Shown here in pieces: positions 16,945 to 25,154 of a stretch of 64,000 nucleotides of DNA (position 1 is its first letter; every line of letters begins with the position of its first letter). The stretch covers positions 1 through 64,000 of the forward strand of contig CAZPYJ010000007.1 of NCBI GenBank assembly GCA_964590645.1. Direction: 5' to 3'. A model generated the notes under the pieces. It did no database searches and had not been told where the DNA came from. It saw only the letters and a program-made list of their open reading frames with translations. Made by a program: the position numbers and the translations under genes. Origin of the DNA: JAGNHN01 sp964590645. GTDB lineage: Bacteria > Bacteroidota > Bacteroidia > Bacteroidales > JAGNHN01.

Positions 16945-17910
16945 ATGCTGAAGATTGGAGTATTGGGAGCGGGTCATTTGGGCCGGATCCACCTGAAATG
17001 CATTCAACTGATCGATAAGTACGAACTCTGTGGTTTTTATGACCCTGACCCGGACGCAGCGGCCAGGGCAGCCCGGGAATACGGCGTCAGTGCTTTCCCG
17101 GATATTGACAGCCTGATTGCAGCAGTAGATGTGGTGGATATTGTAACCCCCACGGTAAGCCACTTTGATTGTGCCTCCAAAGCCTTAAAAGCTTTTCGCC
17201 ACGTGTTTATCGAAAAACCGGTGGTGGCCAGCCCTGAAGAAGCACAAACATTGATGAAAATTGCAGCAGAAGCAGATGTGAAAGTTCAGGTGGGACACGT
17301 GGAAAGATTCAATCCGGCTTTTATGGCCGCTTCGCCTTTTCTGCACAAACCAATGTTTATAGAAACACATCGCCTGGCGCAGTTCAACCCCAGGGGAACC
17401 GATGTGCCGGTGGTGCTCGACCTGATGATCCACGATCTGGATATCGTGCTGAGTGTGGTGCAGTCCAATGTGCGCCGCGTGCACGCCAGCGGAGTGTCGA
17501 TCGTGAGCGATACACCGGATATTGCCAATGCACGCATAGAGTTCGAAAACGGCTGTGTGGCCAACCTCACCGCCAGCCGGATATCTCTGAAAAATATGCG
17601 CAAATCACGCTTCTTTCAACGCGATGCCTATATCTCCGTCGACTTCCTCGACAAAAAAGTCGAGATCGTGCAAATGGAAGATATGCCAGAAGGAGCAGAG
17701 GATCCCTTTGCAATGGTTCTGGATCTGGGCGAAGGAAAAGGGAGCAAGAAAATCAGTATCTCTCAGCCTCAAGTGCATCCCATAAATGCCATCCAAACTG
17801 AGCTGGAGACATTCGCAGATGCAGTAATGCTCGATAAGACCCCTATGGTCACCATAGAGGATGGCTACAATGCCCTGAAACTGGCTCATCAGATTCTGGC
17901 GAAGATGTAA
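16945..17910 (+). CDS. Gfo/Idh/MocA-family NAD(P)-dependent oxidoreductase
   Basis: A 321-residue dehydrogenase. The N-terminal Rossmann domain has GVLGAGHLGRIHL. The family motif is HVFIEKPVV (residues 88-96), and VQVGHVERFNPAF continues it. VVLDLMIHDLDIVL supplies the conserved Asp and His of the active site. The C-terminal half is the alpha/beta substrate domain. Members oxidise or isomerise sugars and related polyols; the substrate is unknown. The nearby polyprenyl sugar transferase (18884) suggests, but does not prove, a role in surface polysaccharide synthesis. Confidence 0.9.
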   Translation: MLKIGVLGAGHLGRIHLKCIQLIDKYELCGFYDPDPDAAARAAREYGVSAFPDIDSLIAAVDVVDIVTPTVSHFDCASKALKAFRHVFIEKPVVASPEEAQTLMKIAAEADVKVQVGHVERFNPAFMAASPFLHKPMFIETHRLAQFNPRGTDVPVVLDLMIHDLDIVLSVVQSNVRRVHASGVSIVSDTPDIANARIEFENGCVANLTASRISLKNMRKSRFFQRDAYISVDFLDKKVEIVQMEDMPEGAEDPFAMVLDLGEGKGSKKISISQPQVHPINAIQTELETFADAVMLDKTPMVTIEDGYNALKLAHQILAKM

Positions 17911-17995
17911 TCTGGTTTTTTTTTTCGATACCGGCAATTTTGCCCTGAGCAGCCCGTTGATGTGCCTTGTTCCAAAACCCAATCCATCCCGCTTT

Positions 17996-18871
17996 ATGAA
18001 GCAGGACTACCAATGCAAGTATATTCACATTCTTATCCTTTTCGCCGGGTCACTGCTTTTTTCTTCCTGCGAAATCATTAATCCTGAGGAAGATATCCCT
18101 TCCTACCTTCATATTCCTTCCTATTCGCTCATTAGCAATTTCGACCAGGGAACAGCTTCGCACAACATTACCGATGCCTGGGTGTACCTGAACGACGATA
18201 TCCAGGGGATTTATGAGTTGCCCGTAACTTTTCCTGTGCTGGCCAGTGGCAATCAGAAGCTGACGATCCGTCCGGGGATTAAAATCAATGGCATTGCGAG
18301 TACCCGTATCGCTTATCCATTTTATACAGAAACAGTGCTGAATGTTTCCCTCACGCCGGCAGTGGTGGATACCCTTTTGCTGAGCACCACCTATAAGGAA
18401 GCAACAAAGTTTGCCTGGATTGAGGATTTCGAACGGCCGGGCTTATCCATCGAATCCCTCAGCTTCAGTGATACTGCCCTGATGAAGACCGATGATCCGG
18501 AAAAGGTCTATGAAGGCATTTCTTCCGGCAGAATTGTGCTGGATGAGTCCAGAAAGGCCTATCACGGAATCTCAGTGAATGCCTTTAAACTTCCCGGCGG
18601 GCTGACGCCAACTTATCTCGAGCTGGATTTTAAAACAGACCATCCTTTTGTGGTCGGACTGATCGCCAATGCATCAGGTTCGACCAATGTCCTGGAAATA
18701 CTGGTGTTGAATATTACAGATGAATGGAAGAAGGTATATGTGAATGTGGGTGCAACCGTGAGCAGGCAAAGCGGTGTGAGTAATTACAAGGTGTATTTCA
18801 GAGCCAATCTTGAATCAGGATACAGCGAGGCGGAAATTTTAATTGACAATCTTAAACTGGTGCATTTTTAA
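17996..18871 (+). CDS. hypothetical lipoprotein
   Basis: A 291-residue lipoprotein with signal ILILFAGSLLFSSC. The body is mostly beta-strand, with a carbohydrate-binding-like C-terminal half (WIEDFERPGLS, then ILIDNLKLVHF at the end). It sits 12 bases upstream of a polyprenyl glycosylphosphotransferase gene and is likely cotranscribed with it, which hints at a role in exopolysaccharide assembly. I do not recognise a named family. Confidence 0.75.
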   Translation: MKQDYQCKYIHILILFAGSLLFSSCEIINPEEDIPSYLHIPSYSLISNFDQGTASHNITDAWVYLNDDIQGIYELPVTFPVLASGNQKLTIRPGIKINGIASTRIAYPFYTETVLNVSLTPAVVDTLLLSTTYKEATKFAWIEDFERPGLSIESLSFSDTALMKTDDPEKVYEGISSGRIVLDESRKAYHGISVNAFKLPGGLTPTYLELDFKTDHPFVVGLIANASGSTNVLEILVLNITDEWKKVYVNVGATVSRQSGVSNYKVYFRANLESGYSEAEILIDNLKLVHF

Positions 18872-18883
18872 GAAGGGGCGGGA

Positions 18884-20302
18884 ATGAATAAAACCTTACA
18901 AGTGATTAAATATGTGGTAGCCGATTTTCTGGCTGCTGCGATAGCCTGGGCCTTTTTCTTTCTGTATCGTAAATCACTGGTTGAGTATGACCTTCTCCAA
19001 AGGCTGGATATTGTTTTCTCCGATCCGAATTTCTATATCGGCGTATTCCTGATTCCGATTTGCTGGTTATTGCTTTACCTTCTTTTAGGTACTTACCGCA
19101 AAATCTACCGCAAATCCAGGCTGCGTGAGCTGGGCCAGACGATGCTCACGACCCTGATCGGTGTGACCCTCATCTTTTTTGTGTTGATCCTGGACGACGT
19201 GATCATCAGCTACAAGTCGTATTATCATTCCTTCCTCATCCTTTACCTGCTCCATTTTGGGTTGACCTATGCTTTTCGTCTTTACCTGACTTCTGCTATT
19301 GTCAGGAAGATTCATCGCAAAGAAATCGGATTTCCCACCATCATCGTGGGAAGCAATGGAAAGGCGGTGAGTGCCTATCAGGAACTTGAAAATCAGGAGA
19401 AGCCCAGCGGCAATCTTTTCGTTGGCTTTGTGGATGTAGTGGAAACGGACGAAAACAGCCTGGATGATTATCTGCCTTATCTCGGCAATTCCCGTGATCT
19501 GAAGAAGATTGTCGCTGAGCACAATGTGGAGGAGGTGATCATTGCAGTTGAACCATCCGAGCATCGTACCCTGGAAAACATCATTTCAAAACTGGAGGAT
19601 ACCTCGGTTGTCATTAAGATCATTCCGGATATGAAAGACTTTCTGCTGGGATCGGTTAAGATGACCAGTATTTTTCACGCCCCTCTGATTCAGATTTCCC
19701 CCGACCTGATGCCGGTTTGGCAACAGCACCTCAAGCGGGGTATCGATGTGGTGGTTTCCATTTTGTGTATGATCATCCTGTTCCCTGCCTATCTGATCGT
19801 CGGTATGGCTGTGAAGCTGGGTTCTCCCGGCCCGGTGATCTATGCCCAGAAGAGGGTGGGATACAGGGGAAAGCCCTTTACGATGTACAAATTCCGCTCA
19901 ATGTATATCGATGCGGAAAAGGACGGAGTGCCCAGGCTTTCCTCCGACTACGATGAGCGCATTACTCCGATCGGAAGATTTCTGAGGAAAGTCAGGTTGG
20001 ATGAGATCCCGCAGTTCTATTCCGTGCTGAAAGGCGATATGTCGCTGGTAGGCCCGCGACCGGAAAGGGACTTTTTCATCGATCAGATCGTCGAGCGTGC
20101 CCCCCACTACCGTCTGCTGCACAAGGTCAAACCGGGAATCACCTCCTGGGGCCAGGTAAAGTACGGCTACGCCTCCAATGTGGATGAGATGATTGAGCGC
20201 CTGAAATATGATATTCTCTATATCGAGAATATGTCGCTGGCAATGGATTTCAAGATTCTGATCTATACCGCCCTGATCATCCTGCAGGGTAGGGGAAAGT
20301 AG
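18884..20302 (+). CDS. exopolysaccharide polyprenyl glycosylphosphotransferase
   Basis: A 472-residue initiating sugar transferase of the WcaJ/PssY type. Four N-terminal membrane segments (to about residue 130) precede a Rossmann-like CoA-binding_3 region (IIVGSNGKAVSAYQELE). After a further membrane segment comes the bacterial sugar transferase domain (KRGIDVVVSIL, FRSMYIDAEKDG, RKVRLDEIPQFYSVLKGDMS, GPRPERDFF, KPGITSWGQV). It links the first phosphosugar to undecaprenyl phosphate. No other polysaccharide genes are in the window, so it may act on a distant locus. It ends 2 bases from the convergent DUF4294 gene. Confidence 0.92.
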   Translation: MNKTLQVIKYVVADFLAAAIAWAFFFLYRKSLVEYDLLQRLDIVFSDPNFYIGVFLIPICWLLLYLLLGTYRKIYRKSRLRELGQTMLTTLIGVTLIFFVLILDDVIISYKSYYHSFLILYLLHFGLTYAFRLYLTSAIVRKIHRKEIGFPTIIVGSNGKAVSAYQELENQEKPSGNLFVGFVDVVETDENSLDDYLPYLGNSRDLKKIVAEHNVEEVIIAVEPSEHRTLENIISKLEDTSVVIKIIPDMKDFLLGSVKMTSIFHAPLIQISPDLMPVWQQHLKRGIDVVVSILCMIILFPAYLIVGMAVKLGSPGPVIYAQKRVGYRGKPFTMYKFRSMYIDAEKDGVPRLSSDYDERITPIGRFLRKVRLDEIPQFYSVLKGDMSLVGPRPERDFFIDQIVERAPHYRLLHKVKPGITSWGQVKYGYASNVDEMIERLKYDILYIENMSLAMDFKILIYTALIILQGRGK

Positions 20303-20304
20303 GT

Positions 20305-20898
20305 TTACAGTACACCGGATTCTATCATCAGTACGATGTTCTCAATGTCTTTGTCCCTTCCGGTGGGATCGTATTTATCTTTGAGGTTGTATCCGAAGAG
20401 GCGGGCAAAGTTCTGCCAGAAGAAGGCCAGGAACTTGCCCCTGAGCTCCTCGAGCAGGCTGTAGGTTGAATTGCCTGTTTCCCTGTCCACCAATTTGATG
20501 AGAATATGCCCCTGGCTGAAGGTCAGGCGTTTCAGCTCATCACTGTATTCTTCTTTGAGCTCTGCTTCAGCCCGCCGCATAATCCTTCTGCGTTCCGCAT
20601 CAGACTCTGCAGCAATCAGGATTTCTTCATAATCCCTCAGCATTTTTCCGGCAAGCTTGGCATAGGGGTAAACCCGTTTGACGTTGCGGATCAGGCGGTT
20701 GTATTTTCTTTCTTCAGATTTGTTCTTAAACTCAATCGGCCCCCATATCCACACCTCAGGCAGGTTGATCAGGGGCATTGTGTCTCCGTTGTGTACGGTC
20801 AGACGCGCAATCGTGGGTTCCGCTTGCTGCGCCAGCAAGGGCAGGCTTGTTGCAAGCCCGACTAATACAAAGAGGAATATGATGAATGATCTGCGCAT
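20305..20898 (-). CDS. DUF4294 domain protein
   Basis: A 197-residue exported protein with signal peptide IIFLFVLVGLATSLPLLAQQ. The core (EERKYNRLIRNVKRVYPYAKLAG..., LAFFWQNFARLFGYNLKDKYDP) is the DUF4294 family, found almost only in Bacteroidota and of unknown function. A TAnnTTTG element at 20936-20943 serves it. Confidence 0.82.
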   Translation of the reverse strand: MRRSFIIFLFVLVGLATSLPLLAQQAEPTIARLTVHNGDTMPLINLPEVWIWGPIEFKNKSEERKYNRLIRNVKRVYPYAKLAGKMLRDYEEILIAAESDAERRRIMRRAEAELKEEYSDELKRLTFSQGHILIKLVDRETGNSTYSLLEELRGKFLAFFWQNFARLFGYNLKDKYDPTGRDKDIENIVLMIESGVL

Positions 20899-20935
20899 AG
20901 GGCCATTTTAGCAAATGATATGCCAGGCTATGGTG

Positions 20936-20943
20936 CAAAAATA
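20936..20943 (-). promoter_or_regulatory. -7 element (TATTTTTG)
   Basis: A TAnnTTTG match on the minus strand 37 bases before the DUF4294 ATG. A TTG lies 24 bases further upstream, slightly wider than the usual -33 spacing. Confidence 0.5.
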
Positions 20944-20962
20944 AGAAATGTATACAGGGAAA

Positions 20963-22243
20963 TCAGGCAACCCTGAGTTGAGACAAATGATCGTTGCTGA
21001 GCTTTTTCCGGACGTATTCCAGGCTCAGTCGGAATTTCTTGGTTTTCGGGGATGAGGGCAACTCAAACATTGCGTCCGTCATTAAGGCTTCCATAATGGA
21101 GCGCAGGCCGCGTGCCCCCAGCTTGAATTCAATGGCTTTTTCAACCACAAAATCCAGTACCGCATCATCGTAAATCAATTCGATGCCATCCAGCTCAAAG
21201 AGCTTCCGGTATTGTTTGGTCAGGGCATTTTTCGGCTCTGTAAGGATCTGCCGCAGGCTGCCCTGATCCAGCGGATTCAGGTGCGTGACTACAGGAAAGC
21301 GACCTACGATTTCGGGAATGAGTCCGTAGCTGCGCAAATCCTGGGGAGCCACGTAACGGATCAGGTTTTTGCGGTCGATGCTTTCCCGAATTTTCCCCAT
21401 TCCGTAGCCAATCATATTGGTATTCATTCGCTGGCCGATTTTCTTCTCTATCCCGTCAAAGGCTCCGCCTGAAATGAAAAGGATGTTTTTGGTATTGATC
21501 TGGATCATTTTCTGCTCCGGGTGCTTCCTTCCTCCCTGGGGCGGAACATTCACCACGGTACCCTCCAGCAATTTCAGCAGGGCCTGCTGTACCCCTTCGC
21601 CGCTCACATCGCGGGTGATGGAGGGATTGTCGCTCTTGCGGGCAATTTTGTCGATTTCATCAATAAAAACGATGCCCTTTTCAGCGGCAGCCACATTGTA
21701 ATCCGAAGCCTGCAGCAGGCGGGAAAGGATGCTTTCCACATCTTCGCCCACATATCCTGCTTCCGTGAGCACTGTGGCGTCGGCAATGCAGAATGGCAAG
21801 CGGAGCATCCGGGCTATGGTACGAGCCAGCAAGGTCTTACCGGTACCGGTTTCGCCCACGATGATGATGTTGGACTTTTCAATCTCAATCTCATCCTCTT
21901 CCTTGCTTTCTGCCTTGTTCCCGCTCTGATTCTCTTTTTTTGCAGACTTTTTATTCTCCTGACCGATGCGTTTGTAATGGTTGTACACCGCCACGCTAAG
22001 GATGCGTTTCGCCTCATCCTGGCCGATGACGTACTGGTCGAGATAGTTTTTGATCTCGATGGGTTTCAGGAGTACTAAATCGGAGAAGGCGTCCTCTTTC
22101 TTGCTGCCCAGTTCTTCACTCAGTATATGCTGAGCCTGCGATATACAGTGGTCACAGATGTGGGCGTTCAGACCAGCGATCAGCATATTGGTATCCCGCT
22201 TGCTGCGACCGCAAAAAGAACACCTTTCTTCCGTTTTAGCCAT
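20963..22243 (-). CDS. clpX: ClpXP protease ATPase subunit ClpX
   Basis: A 426-residue AAA+ unfoldase that feeds substrates to ClpP. An N-terminal four-Cys zinc finger is visible (CSFCGRSK and CDHC). Walker A is GETGTGKT, Walker B is IVFIDEIDKIA, and the IGF-type ClpP-docking loop region and pore residues GYVGEDV follow. Last gene of a tig-clpP-clpX set, 2 bases after clpP. An acidic, Lys-rich insert at about 95-120 is typical of Bacteroidota ClpX. Confidence 0.97.
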   Translation of the reverse strand: MAKTEERCSFCGRSKRDTNMLIAGLNAHICDHCISQAQHILSEELGSKKEDAFSDLVLLKPIEIKNYLDQYVIGQDEAKRILSVAVYNHYKRIGQENKKSAKKENQSGNKAESKEEDEIEIEKSNIIIVGETGTGKTLLARTIARMLRLPFCIADATVLTEAGYVGEDVESILSRLLQASDYNVAAAEKGIVFIDEIDKIARKSDNPSITRDVSGEGVQQALLKLLEGTVVNVPPQGGRKHPEQKMIQINTKNILFISGGAFDGIEKKIGQRMNTNMIGYGMGKIRESIDRKNLIRYVAPQDLRSYGLIPEIVGRFPVVTHLNPLDQGSLRQILTEPKNALTKQYRKLFELDGIELIYDDAVLDFVVEKAIEFKLGARGLRSIMEALMTDAMFELPSSPKTKKFRLSLEYVRKKLSNDHLSQLRVA

Positions 22244-22245
22244 CT

Positions 22246-22929
22246 TTAGCTGGTTTTCTTTTTCGTTCCGGAAAGCACCTCGTCAATCATTCCGTATTTC
22301 CGGGCTTCCTCCGCAGTCATCCAGTAATCGCGGTCGCTGTCCTTCCAAATTCTCTCATAATCCTGGCTGCTATGCAAGGCGATGATTTCGTAGAGTTCTT
22401 TCTTTAGCTTCTGAATTTCCCTTGCGGTGATTTCTATGTCTGAAGCTTGCCCGCTGGCTCCGCCCATTGGTTGATGGATCAGTACCCTTGAATGTTTCAG
22501 GGCTGTTCTTTTGCCTTTTTGTCCGGCACACAGTAAAACAGCTCCCATCGAAGCCGCCATTCCGGTACAGATGGTGGCCACGTCCGGAGCCACATACTGC
22601 ATTGTATCGTAGATGCCCAGGCCGGCATACACCGAGCCACCCGGGGTATTCAGGTATATCTGGATATCCTTGCTCGAATCTACGGAATCAAGGAAGAGCA
22701 ACTGTGCCTGAATGATATTGGCTACGTAATCATCGATGGGCACACCCAGAAAGATGATGCGGTCCATCATCAAGCGGGAGAAAACATCCATTGTGGCAAT
22801 ATTCAACTGGCGCTCCTCAATAATGGTAGGGGAGATGTAACTGTTGCTGATGGAGACATACTGATCCAGTGCGGTACCACTGATCCCCAGGTGCCGGGTG
22901 GCGTATTTTCTGAATTCGTCCTTATTCAT
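22246..22929 (-). CDS. clpP: ATP-dependent Clp protease proteolytic subunit
   Basis: A 227-residue serine protease. The nucleophile is in GMAASMGAVLLCAG, the His in RVLIHQPMGG, and the Asp in the DRDYWMTAEEA region. It forms the tetradecameric chamber partnered by ClpX. The start overlaps the trigger factor stop by 8 bases, so translation is probably coupled. Confidence 0.97.
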   Translation of the reverse strand: MNKDEFRKYATRHLGISGTALDQYVSISNSYISPTIIEERQLNIATMDVFSRLMMDRIIFLGVPIDDYVANIIQAQLLFLDSVDSSKDIQIYLNTPGGSVYAGLGIYDTMQYVAPDVATICTGMAASMGAVLLCAGQKGKRTALKHSRVLIHQPMGGASGQASDIEITAREIQKLKKELYEIIALHSSQDYERIWKDSDRDYWMTAEEARKYGMIDEVLSGTKKKTS

Positions 22930-24286
22930 CTTTCTTATTGTTTTCGATGATCATTTTCTCTAATTCACTGGCTGTAATCGATTGATGTTCAAATTTCAGT
23001 TTTTCCAGGAGTAAGGCGGTGAATTTTTTCTCCACCAGCTGATCTTTAAACTGCTCCACTTCTTCTTTGTTTTTCAAAATGCTGTCGATCAGCGGTTCGA
23101 ACATCGGATCAAGTTCTTCTTCCGTTTCTTCGCTGCCCATCCCGAACTGCTGGCGCATCAGAGCCTGTATGTGCAGCCGGAGGTCTTTTTCAGTGAGTTC
23201 CACCTCATAAAAGTCCATCAGATTGTCCTGGAGTACCTGATACCGCATTGAGCGGAGAAATCCGGGGAATTGCTTCTCCATCTCTTCTTCACTCATTTCG
23301 TTCTTGGGTGAACGCATCAGCCATTGTTTCAAAAAATCTTCAGGCAAGGGTACTTTTTCGCTGTTTACAAGCTTGTCGAGCGCTTTAGCAAGCGAGTAGC
23401 GCCTGGCCTGGTCCTGAAGCTGTTTTTCAATCTCTTCACGCACCTTTTGCCGAAAGGCCTCTTCGTCCATACTTTCTTCTCCTGGAAAGATTTTCAGGAA
23501 GAAAGCTTCATTCATCCCGGCTGTTCCTTTGCGGGCAATTTTGTTGACCGTAAAGCGAAAATCGGAGCTGACTTCCGCGGCTTCTTTGGCAGGCATCCCA
23601 ATCATCGAACCCAGCTCGTAGATGTTGCCACCGGCGGCTTTGGCAGGATTAAATACAATGGTTTCATCCACTTTCAATCCAATAAAAAGCAGGCGGATAT
23701 CCTCATCTTTCACCTTTTCCGGAAGAAGAGTGGTGCTGTGGGATATCCCATCTTCTTTGATTTCCCCGGCCTCATTCAATTCTATGATTGTCCCGTAAAT
23801 AATGTCCTTTTCTTCTGACACTTCCACCTCGATTTCATCTCCGTGTGTATTGCGAAGATTTTCGATGGTTTCTTCCACTTGCTTGCCCTCTGCTTTCACC
23901 TCATACATAACGAGGCCCTCAATGCTTCCCAAATCCTGATCGATTTCAGGAGCCAGACCAATGTCAAACCAGAATTCAAAGGCCTTTTCCTCCCAGTTCA
24001 CCTCCGGTGATTCCTTTTCATTGGAAAGGGGATATCCCAATATATTCAGCTCTTTTTCCCGCAGATAGTCTGAAAGCGTTTCGCTAAGCAACTTATCCAC
24101 TTCTTCTACCTGCACGCTTTTCTCGTACATACGGCGAATCATTCCCGTTGGAACCTTTCCGGTACGAAAACCGGGCATAGAAGCACTGCGCTTCAGCTCC
24201 CTGAGTTTTGCCTCAACCTTTGGCTGAAAATCTTCCTCTTCAATTCTGATCTTAATCCTGGCCGTCAATTGGCCGGTTTCTTCCAT
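22922..24286 (-). CDS. tig: trigger factor
   Basis: A 454-residue ribosome-associated chaperone. The ribosome-binding signature appears as SMPGFRTGKVPTGMIRRMYEKSV. A FKBP-type central domain has lost sequence similarity but is present by length, and the helical C-terminal arms follow. The start may be the ATG at 24286 (MEETGQL) or 24298; both follow tRNA-Leu closely, so tRNA and tig may share a transcript. First gene of tig-clpP-clpX. Confidence 0.93.
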   Translation of the reverse strand: MEETGQLTARIKIRIEEEDFQPKVEAKLRELKRSASMPGFRTGKVPTGMIRRMYEKSVQVEEVDKLLSETLSDYLREKELNILGYPLSNEKESPEVNWEEKAFEFWFDIGLAPEIDQDLGSIEGLVMYEVKAEGKQVEETIENLRNTHGDEIEVEVSEEKDIIYGTIIELNEAGEIKEDGISHSTTLLPEKVKDEDIRLLFIGLKVDETIVFNPAKAAGGNIYELGSMIGMPAKEAAEVSSDFRFTVNKIARKGTAGMNEAFFLKIFPGEESMDEEAFRQKVREEIEKQLQDQARRYSLAKALDKLVNSEKVPLPEDFLKQWLMRSPKNEMSEEEMEKQFPGFLRSMRYQVLQDNLMDFYEVELTEKDLRLHIQALMRQQFGMGSEETEEELDPMFEPLIDSILKNKEEVEQFKDQLVEKKFTALLLEKLKFEHQSITASELEKMIIENNKKDE

Positions 24287-24335
24287 CGATGTATGCATAC
24301 AGTCAGTCTTTCCCGGTATATGATCTTCAATTTGT

Positions 24336-24416
24336 GCGGATGAAGGGACTCGAACCCCCACGCCTTTCGGCACCAGATCCTAAGTCTGGCGCGGCTACCA
24401 ATTACGCCACATCCGC
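24336..24416 (-). tRNA. tRNA-Leu (anticodon TAG)
   Basis: On the minus strand the acceptor strand GCGGATG (24410-24416) pairs with CATCCGC near 24337-24343, followed by discriminator A. The anticodon stem CCAGA/TCTGG encloses loop CTTAGGA, giving anticodon TAG (reads CUA). A long variable arm and the T-loop TTCGAGT support a class II tRNA-Leu. CCA is not encoded. Confidence 0.95.
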
Positions 24417-24426
24417 ATTCAGGGCC

Positions 24427-24453
24427 ACAGCCCCTTTTGGGGCTGCAAATATA
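24427..24453 (-). promoter_or_regulatory. tRNA-Leu promoter with overlapping hairpin
   Basis: The minus strand has TATATTTG (24446-24453), a TAnnTTTG match 30 bases before the tRNA. Immediately after it CAGCCCC-AAAA-GGGGCTG can fold (24428-24445). Transcription would start inside the hairpin's first arm, so the hairpin may not form in RNA. Confidence 0.5.
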
Positions 24454-24470
24454 GGATTATTTAATGGGAA

Positions 24471-24519
24471 AGCGCCCCGATGTAGGTGACATTTCTGTTG
24501 GTCAATCCATCCGGGCGCT
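24471..24519 (-). terminator. hairpin downstream of tpx
   Basis: AGCGCCCCGATG (24471-24482) pairs with CATCCGGGCGCT (24508-24519), 11 of 12 bases, around a 25-base loop. It sits just after the tpx stop on that strand. It lacks a strong T-run, so it is a possible terminator or transcript-stabilising stem. Confidence 0.4.
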
Positions 24520-24542
24520 TCACACGTATTTCAGAAACGGGC

Positions 24543-25043
24543 TTATTTCAAGGCAGCAAGGGCAGCTTCATAGTCAGGTTCCTGGGTAATCTCGTTAACA
24601 AGTTCTTTGTGAATGACTTTACCTTCTTTGTCCAACACAAGCACCGCACGGGCAAGCAGCCCGGCAAGTGGCCCATCCATTATGCGCAGCCCGTAATCCT
24701 CACCAAATTTCATATCCCTGAGTTCAGAGAGGGAGGTCACATTTTCAATGCCTTCGGTGGTGCAGAAGCGCTGATGGGCGAAGGGAAGGTCGCGCGAGAT
24801 GCACAATACCACAGCATCAGACTGGGCCGCTGCAATTTCGTTGAACTTGCGCACCGATGCAGCGCAAACCGCGGTATCGAGGCTGGGAAAAACATTCAAA
24901 ACGAGCTTCTTGCCCGAAAAGGCAGAAAGATCGTGATCAGATAAGCCTGTGCCGGTTAACTTGAAGCCGGGGACCTGGGTTCCGGTTTCCGGCATTGCTC
25001 CGGAGACTTGTACCGGATTTCCTTTAAGATGGGTCGTTTGCAT
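24543..25043 (-). CDS. tpx: thiol peroxidase (Tpx-type peroxiredoxin)
   Basis: A 166-residue atypical two-Cys peroxiredoxin. The peroxidatic Cys is in SLDTAVCAASVRKF and the resolving Cys in RFCTTEGIENV, the spacing typical of Tpx. It reduces hydrogen and lipid peroxides with thioredoxin. Full length, single gene, divergent from the DUF5723 gene. Confidence 0.96.
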   Translation of the reverse strand: MQTTHLKGNPVQVSGAMPETGTQVPGFKLTGTGLSDHDLSAFSGKKLVLNVFPSLDTAVCAASVRKFNEIAAAQSDAVVLCISRDLPFAHQRFCTTEGIENVTSLSELRDMKFGEDYGLRIMDGPLAGLLARAVLVLDKEGKVIHKELVNEITQEPDYEAALAALK

Positions 25044-25154
25044 TTTCTTGTGTTTTGATGTGACTATAATACCCCTGACCGGAAAATTTGTTCAATCGCT
25101 TGCGTGATCCAATGGCTTTGTTTACTTTTAACCGACGCACGTTGATCACATTCG

